Positions 42,642-45,592 of a DNA stretch of 45,592 nucleotides are shown here, one piece after another. Numbering within the stretch: position 1 is the stretch's first letter; each line of letters begins with the position of its first letter. A program made the translations under genes and the position numbers. Location: the NCBI GenBank assembly GCA_017614995.1, contig JAGAAX010000034.1, forward strand, positions 1 to 45,592, in the 5' to 3' direction. Origin of the DNA: Spirochaetaceae bacterium (GTDB lineage: Bacteria > Spirochaetota > Spirochaetia > Treponematales > Treponemataceae). The notes below the pieces were generated by a model, which had not been told where the DNA came from, searched no databases, and saw only the letters and a list, made by a program, of their open reading frames with translations.

Positions 42642-42707
42642 CATAACAAGTAGCTCAAAGCCGACAACGCGGTCAAGCCGCGTTGCGGTTTAGCTACATA
42701 GTTATGG
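42642..42707 (+). other. attC site 1
   Basis: Outer boxes CATAACA and GTTATGG, inner AGTAGCT / AGCTAC, and a central stem AACGCGG-TCAA-GCCGCGTT. Total 66 bp. It follows the restriction endonuclease. The next cassette starts with the hairpin CAGCCCACTGGGCTG (42711-42725). Confidence 0.82.
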
Positions 42708-42759
42708 CGACAGCCCACTGGGCTGCTTTTTATAAAAATATTATTAGAAAAGTAAAAAA

Positions 42760-43269
42760 ATGGAAAAAATAATCCTACGAAAAGCAAAATTAAAAGATTT
42801 GGATTCCATGTGGAATAATATCTGGCAAGACAAAGAACTTGCCAAATATATGCTATGGAAACCTGTTGAAACCATAGAAGAAGCAAAAATCAGATTAGCA
42901 AAAACTATTGAATTTCAAAAATCAAATCTTGCATTTTATGTCTGCTTTGAAGAAACTGACGAAGTAATTGGTTTTCTTGGAGCTGTGAATACAGGTGATG
43001 GAATCTATGAAGATTGCGGAATTTGTATAGCAGATAAATATCAAGGAAATGGCTATGGAAAACAAGCATTACAATTACTTTTAAAAATAATTTTTGAAGA
43101 ACTTGATGGAAACGAATTTATTTACAGCTGCTTTGAAGAAAATAAGAAATCACAAAAACTATGTGAATCACTGGGATTTGAATATAAATACTCTAAACAA
43201 AGTATCAGAAAATGGGACGGACTGAATTATTCAGCAAAATATTATTCAAAAAAAAAGGAAAAAAATTGA
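42760..43269 (+). CDS. GNAT-family N-acetyltransferase
   Basis: A 169-residue GNAT protein of the RimJ/RimL type: LRKAKLKDLDSMWNNIW at the start, EVIGFLGAV, then the acetyl-CoA loop KYQGNGYGKQAL, and SCFEENKKSQKLCESLGFEY at the end. It transfers an acetyl group from acetyl-CoA to a substrate that the sequence does not reveal. Acetyltransferases are common integron cargo. AT-rich, without a clear ribosome binding site. Confidence 0.88.
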   Translation: MEKIILRKAKLKDLDSMWNNIWQDKELAKYMLWKPVETIEEAKIRLAKTIEFQKSNLAFYVCFEETDEVIGFLGAVNTGDGIYEDCGICIADKYQGNGYGKQALQLLLKIIFEELDGNEFIYSCFEENKKSQKLCESLGFEYKYSKQSIRKWDGLNYSAKYYSKKKEKN

Positions 43270-43290
43270 TTTAAGCAAAAAAGGATATAA

Positions 43291-43356
43291 AGGCGTGTCT
43301 GCTTTACAGAAAAAGACGGACATTATTACAATGTAGAAATTGTGGATTACCACTAG
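43291..43356 (+). pseudogene. higB: 3' remnant of a HigB-like toxin gene
   Basis: The frame reads RVCFTEKDGHYYNVEIVDYH and then TAG. This is the usual C-terminal strand of RelE/HigB toxins (WRICF...EIVDYH). The preceding part is missing, so only the tail is left in the GNAT cassette. HigB toxins are ribosome-dependent mRNA endonucleases. Confidence 0.7.
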
Positions 43357-43365
43357 GAGTAAACT

Positions 43366-43413
43366 ATGTCTGATTTTATCGAAACACCAACAATTGGAAG
43401 AAATAAAAACTTA
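43366..43413 (+). pseudogene. higA: 5' remnant of a HigA-like antitoxin gene
   Basis: Ten bases after the HigB remnant, with AGGAG before it, a start reads MSDFIETPTIG and then loses the family frame (expected IGEILKEEF). HigA antitoxins start this way. Together with the HigB tail this is the broken junction of a higBA pair. Confidence 0.6.
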
Positions 43414-43434
43414 TGCATATGCATAAAAAAATGC

Positions 43435-43500
43435 CATAACATGCGCTTCAAATCCGACAAACCAGTCAAGCCGGTTTGCGGTTTAAGCGCGTAGTTATAC
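43435..43500 (+). other. attC site 2
   Basis: Boxes CATAACA and GTTATAC, inner TGCGCTT / AAGCGCG, central stem AAACCAG-TCAAG-CCGGTTT. 66 bp. The next cassette starts with the hairpin CGCCC-GCACTG-GGGCG (43504-43519). Confidence 0.82.
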
Positions 43501-43535
43501 GGACGCCCGCACTGGGGCGCTTGGAGAAAGAAAAA

Positions 43536-44804
43536 ATGAAAAAGTATTTAGTTATAATTTTTTTAGTTTTATTCAATGTATATTTATTTGCAAACGGAGG
43601 TATACCTTATAATTCAATTGAGGCGGAACCAGCTAAAATTACTCTTATAAATGATAAAGAACTGATTCTTGATAAAGAACAATTACTAATAAAATTTGTT
43701 GATGATTTTGCAATTGTAACATGCAAATACGAAATAATTAATAAATCTAAAAATACCAAGAAAATCAACTTTGCTTTTAATATTCCTATCACTGTTGGAC
43801 AATATCAAAATGAGAAATATTGTCTCGTTTACTATAAAATTTTTGAAAATCAAGATGAATTAGATTTCATCACAAAAAAAGAAATAATAGAAGAAAACCC
43901 TTTTGAGAACATATATGAAATCTGGAATCAATCATCACTTACATTTTCTCCAGAAGAAAGAAAACAATTGGAAATAGTTTATAAAACAAGAACAAATACC
44001 TGGGCAAGAATTTGTAATGCTAAATATGATTCTAATACATTTGTTTATAACCTATTTCCGGCAACTAGTTTTGGGAATGGAGTTATTAATGATTTTAAAT
44101 TAACAATTGATAAAACTGAACTGATTTTTGAAGAAGGAAAAATTAAAAAAATTACAGGATTGAATATACAGAATGATGAAAAAATACCTGTTCAAACATA
44201 TAATTTCAAAAATTTCGATATAACAAAAAATCCAGTTTTAAAAATTGAATATGATATAAACGGATATTACATTGCAAATTATATTCAAAATCCTTATGAA
44301 TATGGAGTAAGAGTCAATGCAAATGCAGACTCGGAACTTACGGAAGGAACAACTGTTTATAGCTCAAAAAACTTACTTGATGGAAATTATTCTACACCGT
44401 GGGTAGAAGGGGTTTCTGACTTTGGAAAAAGTCAGAAAATTCAACTTAAACTCTTTGGAAATCCTTCAAAATTCACTGCATATAATTATGAAAATGTCAC
44501 ACACCTTTATTTATTGAATGGCTTTAGAAAAAACGAAAAAACATATTATGAAAATAATAGAATTAAAACATTACGGCTGTGGGTAAATGGAAAAGATTGT
44601 GGAACAGTAGAATTAAACGACAAACCCTTTAATACAGTAAATGATTTTAATTTTGCATATGAAGCAGATTTGTTAAATTCTGGAAGATTAGGTAAAGTAA
44701 AAACAATTGAAATTGAAATTCTGGATGTCTATAAAGGAACAAAATACAATGACACCTGTGTAAGTGAAATTATAGTTTTAAATGTAGATATTCCGACTAA
44801 TTAA
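43536..44804 (+). CDS. Secreted protein with a C-terminal discoidin-like (NADase-type glycan-binding) domain
   Basis: A 422-residue protein with a signal peptide (MKKYLVIIFLVLFNVYLFAN). The N-terminal part is a beta-rich domain. From about residue 270 comes the glycan-binding-like module: YSSKNLLDGNYSTPWVEGV, LYLLNGFRKNEKTYYENNRI, KTLRLWVNG and VYKGTKYNDTCVSEI. The family name follows from the DG..TPW.EG and DTC.SEI pattern. The start at 43536 has GGAG; the frame is open upstream to 43476, through attC. It sits alone in cassette 3. Confidence 0.72.
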   Translation: MKKYLVIIFLVLFNVYLFANGGIPYNSIEAEPAKITLINDKELILDKEQLLIKFVDDFAIVTCKYEIINKSKNTKKINFAFNIPITVGQYQNEKYCLVYYKIFENQDELDFITKKEIIEENPFENIYEIWNQSSLTFSPEERKQLEIVYKTRTNTWARICNAKYDSNTFVYNLFPATSFGNGVINDFKLTIDKTELIFEEGKIKKITGLNIQNDEKIPVQTYNFKNFDITKNPVLKIEYDINGYYIANYIQNPYEYGVRVNANADSELTEGTTVYSSKNLLDGNYSTPWVEGVSDFGKSQKIQLKLFGNPSKFTAYNYENVTHLYLLNGFRKNEKTYYENNRIKTLRLWVNGKDCGTVELNDKPFNTVNDFNFAYEADLLNSGRLGKVKTIEIEILDVYKGTKYNDTCVSEIIVLNVDIPTN

Positions 44805-44807
44805 ATC

Positions 44808-44873
44808 GTATAACATGCGCTTCAAATCGGATGTCAGGTCTGCGCCCGCCACCGTTTAAGCGCGTAGTTATGG
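44808..44873 (+). other. attC site 3
   Basis: Boxes GTATAAC and GTTATGG, inner TGCGCTT / AAGCGCG, a more open centre (GATGTCAGGTC...CGCCACC). 66 bp. The next cassette starts with the hairpin CAGCCCACTGGGCTG (44877-44891), identical to that at 42711. Confidence 0.82.
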
Positions 44874-44910
44874 CGACAGCCCACTGGGCTGCATGTTTTG
44901 AGGAAAAAAA

Positions 44911-45357
44911 TTGTCATATATAATTGAATCAAATAAATCAAAACAAGAGATAATACAAAGACTCACTGAGAATACGCAATTAAAAGGAGTAGTAATTAAA
45001 TCCCCTCCAAATGGAAGTAAATTCTTTTATGGAAGCATTGGAAATGATTCTTTTGAACTTTACAAAAATCAGTATAAAGGATATTTTTTTCGAAATAATC
45101 CTTTCCTTTTAAAAGTTCAAGGTGAAATAATTAATGATAATTCTTGCACTCGTGTAAAGATCCGACATAAATATGAATTTTCTATTGCAAAAATAATTTT
45201 TTCAATAATATGGTTGTGCGTTGGCTTTTATATTTTTATATCAACAGTAAGGCCGGAACCTCTTTTAATGATATCAGCTTATTGTATTCTAATAGTATTG
45301 CCCGATATAATTTTAAAAAGAATTATTAAAAAGAAAATATCCGAAATTGTAAAATAA
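44911..45357 (+). CDS. Small hypothetical membrane protein
   Basis: A 148-residue protein starting with TTG, which has GAGG 8-9 bases upstream. The first 90 residues are soluble and beta-rich (GSKFFYGSIGNDSFELYKNQ); two membrane helices lie at about 93-111 (IIFSIIWLCVGFYIFIST) and 117-136. A basic tail follows. Family not recognised. It is the gene of cassette 4; its downstream attC, if present, is beyond the window. Confidence 0.6.
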   Translation: MSYIIESNKSKQEIIQRLTENTQLKGVVIKSPPNGSKFFYGSIGNDSFELYKNQYKGYFFRNNPFLLKVQGEIINDNSCTRVKIRHKYEFSIAKIIFSIIWLCVGFYIFISTVRPEPLLMISAYCILIVLPDIILKRIIKKKISEIVK

Positions 45358-45370
45358 ATTAAGAAGTATA

Positions 45371-45509
45371 TTTCATAAAGCAAGTCAAGCTTGCTTTATG
45401 AAATGAAAGTGAACTTTAGGGCTTGGACAAAGAAGCGGTTGTAAGCAAGCTCGCAGGAAAGAAAAAAGGAATAATTTGAAAATCTGTTCAAGCCAGATTT
45501 TCAAATTAT
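45371..45509. repeat. Hairpins with the TCAAG loop, like attC centres
   Basis: TTTCATAAAGCAAG (45371-45384) pairs with its complement at 45390-45403, loop TCAAG. ATAATTTGAAAATCTG (45471-45486) pairs with 45494-45509, loop TTCAAGC. Smaller ones follow (GCGGC-TTTGC-GCCGC and GAAGC-GTT-GCTTC) up to about 45565. No gene is seen in 45358-45592. Confidence 0.7.
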
Positions 45510-45592
45510 ATTGAACGCGGCTTTGCGCCGCTTGAAAAATAAATAATAGAAGCGTTGCTTCTTAAAAAAAATTGGAGAGTATTTCTTAAAGA

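Larger units (their letters stand above)
40205..45592 (+). mobile_element. Integron-type gene-cassette array lacking an integrase in view (CALIN-like)
   Basis: Four consecutive cassettes are bounded by three attC sites of 66 bp (42642, 43435, 44808) and by an initial GTTATGT at 40205. All genes point the same way. Each cassette starts with GTTAT plus a conserved hairpin. Cassette borders are at about 40206-42701, 42702-43494, 43495-44867, and 44868 to beyond the window. No tyrosine recombinase gene is in the window, so it is either a cluster of attC sites lacking an integrase or the outer part of a larger array. Confidence 0.85.

Noticed and set aside
43270-45592. Integron integrase
   Set aside because: No tyrosine recombinase motifs are seen on either strand near the array; it may lie outside the window.

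Overview
The window looks like chromosome from a host-associated spirochaete of the genus Treponema (inferred from gene style, an integron-type attC array resembling the treponemal one, and many signalling proteins; no rRNA or other marker gene is present). The core genes have moderate GC, while three stretches (about 700-3430, 9330-10660 and 40200-45592) are visibly AT-richer and look acquired.

Layout. 1-3860 is an accessory patch: a decayed carB tail, an XRE regulator, two SHOCT-domain membrane proteins, a type III toxin-antitoxin locus (three 34-nt repeats, a terminator and a ToxN-family toxin), two unknown genes and a methyltransferase remnant. 3868-8264 holds a HAD nucleotidase, the AmmeMemoRadiSam pair and an HD-GYP protein. 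8301-10656 is a second accessory patch with a frameshifted vapBC-like pair and an XRE regulator divergent from a secreted protein. 10774-13123 is a divergent pyridoxal kinase / MocR-PdxR pair. 13587-16622 is an MmeI-like single-chain restriction-modification enzyme that carries an in-frame palindromic repeat and is flanked by a 24-bp-arm hairpin and a 41-bp tandem repeat. 17089-18861 carries a DUF6261-like gene and a run of antitoxin-like small genes with a tandem duplication. 18913-29783 is mostly core: RmlC-like epimerase, zinc-ribbon and TMEM43-like membrane proteins, ArfB, two SpoIIE-type phosphatases, a GGDEF-EAL protein, a preQ1-I riboswitch with a queuosine-precursor transporter, and an ABC exporter.

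The most interesting region is 29855-40082. It holds cysK, nifB, a nifX-like gene, nifH, a second nifX-like gene with a Cys-rich insert, and a Cys/Met-metabolism PLP enzyme. Convergent to these is an SsuABC/TauABC-type importer operon with a DUF4418-like membrane protein and an FtsX/LolD-type ABC pair. Three transcription units (cysK, nifH, importer) share a 19-bp palindrome of the form ACCTAnTA-N3-TAnTAGGT, so they are probably one regulon. NifH and NifB keep their key cluster ligands, but no NifDK or NifEN homologue is in the window. The setting points to a nitrogenase-like reductase for sulfur scavenging rather than ordinary nitrogen fixation; this is inference.

40205-45592 is an array of integron gene cassettes with three 66-bp attC sites and no integrase in view. 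The cassettes carry an MspI/HpaII-like restriction-modification pair, a GNAT acetyltransferase with higBA debris, a secreted protein with a discoidin-like domain, and a small membrane protein. Each cassette starts with a conserved, covarying hairpin.

A recurring trait is that six genes, mostly regulators and signalling proteins, have a TATAAT-like -10 box ending only 6-8 nt before the ATG and no ribosome binding site, which suggests leaderless mRNAs.
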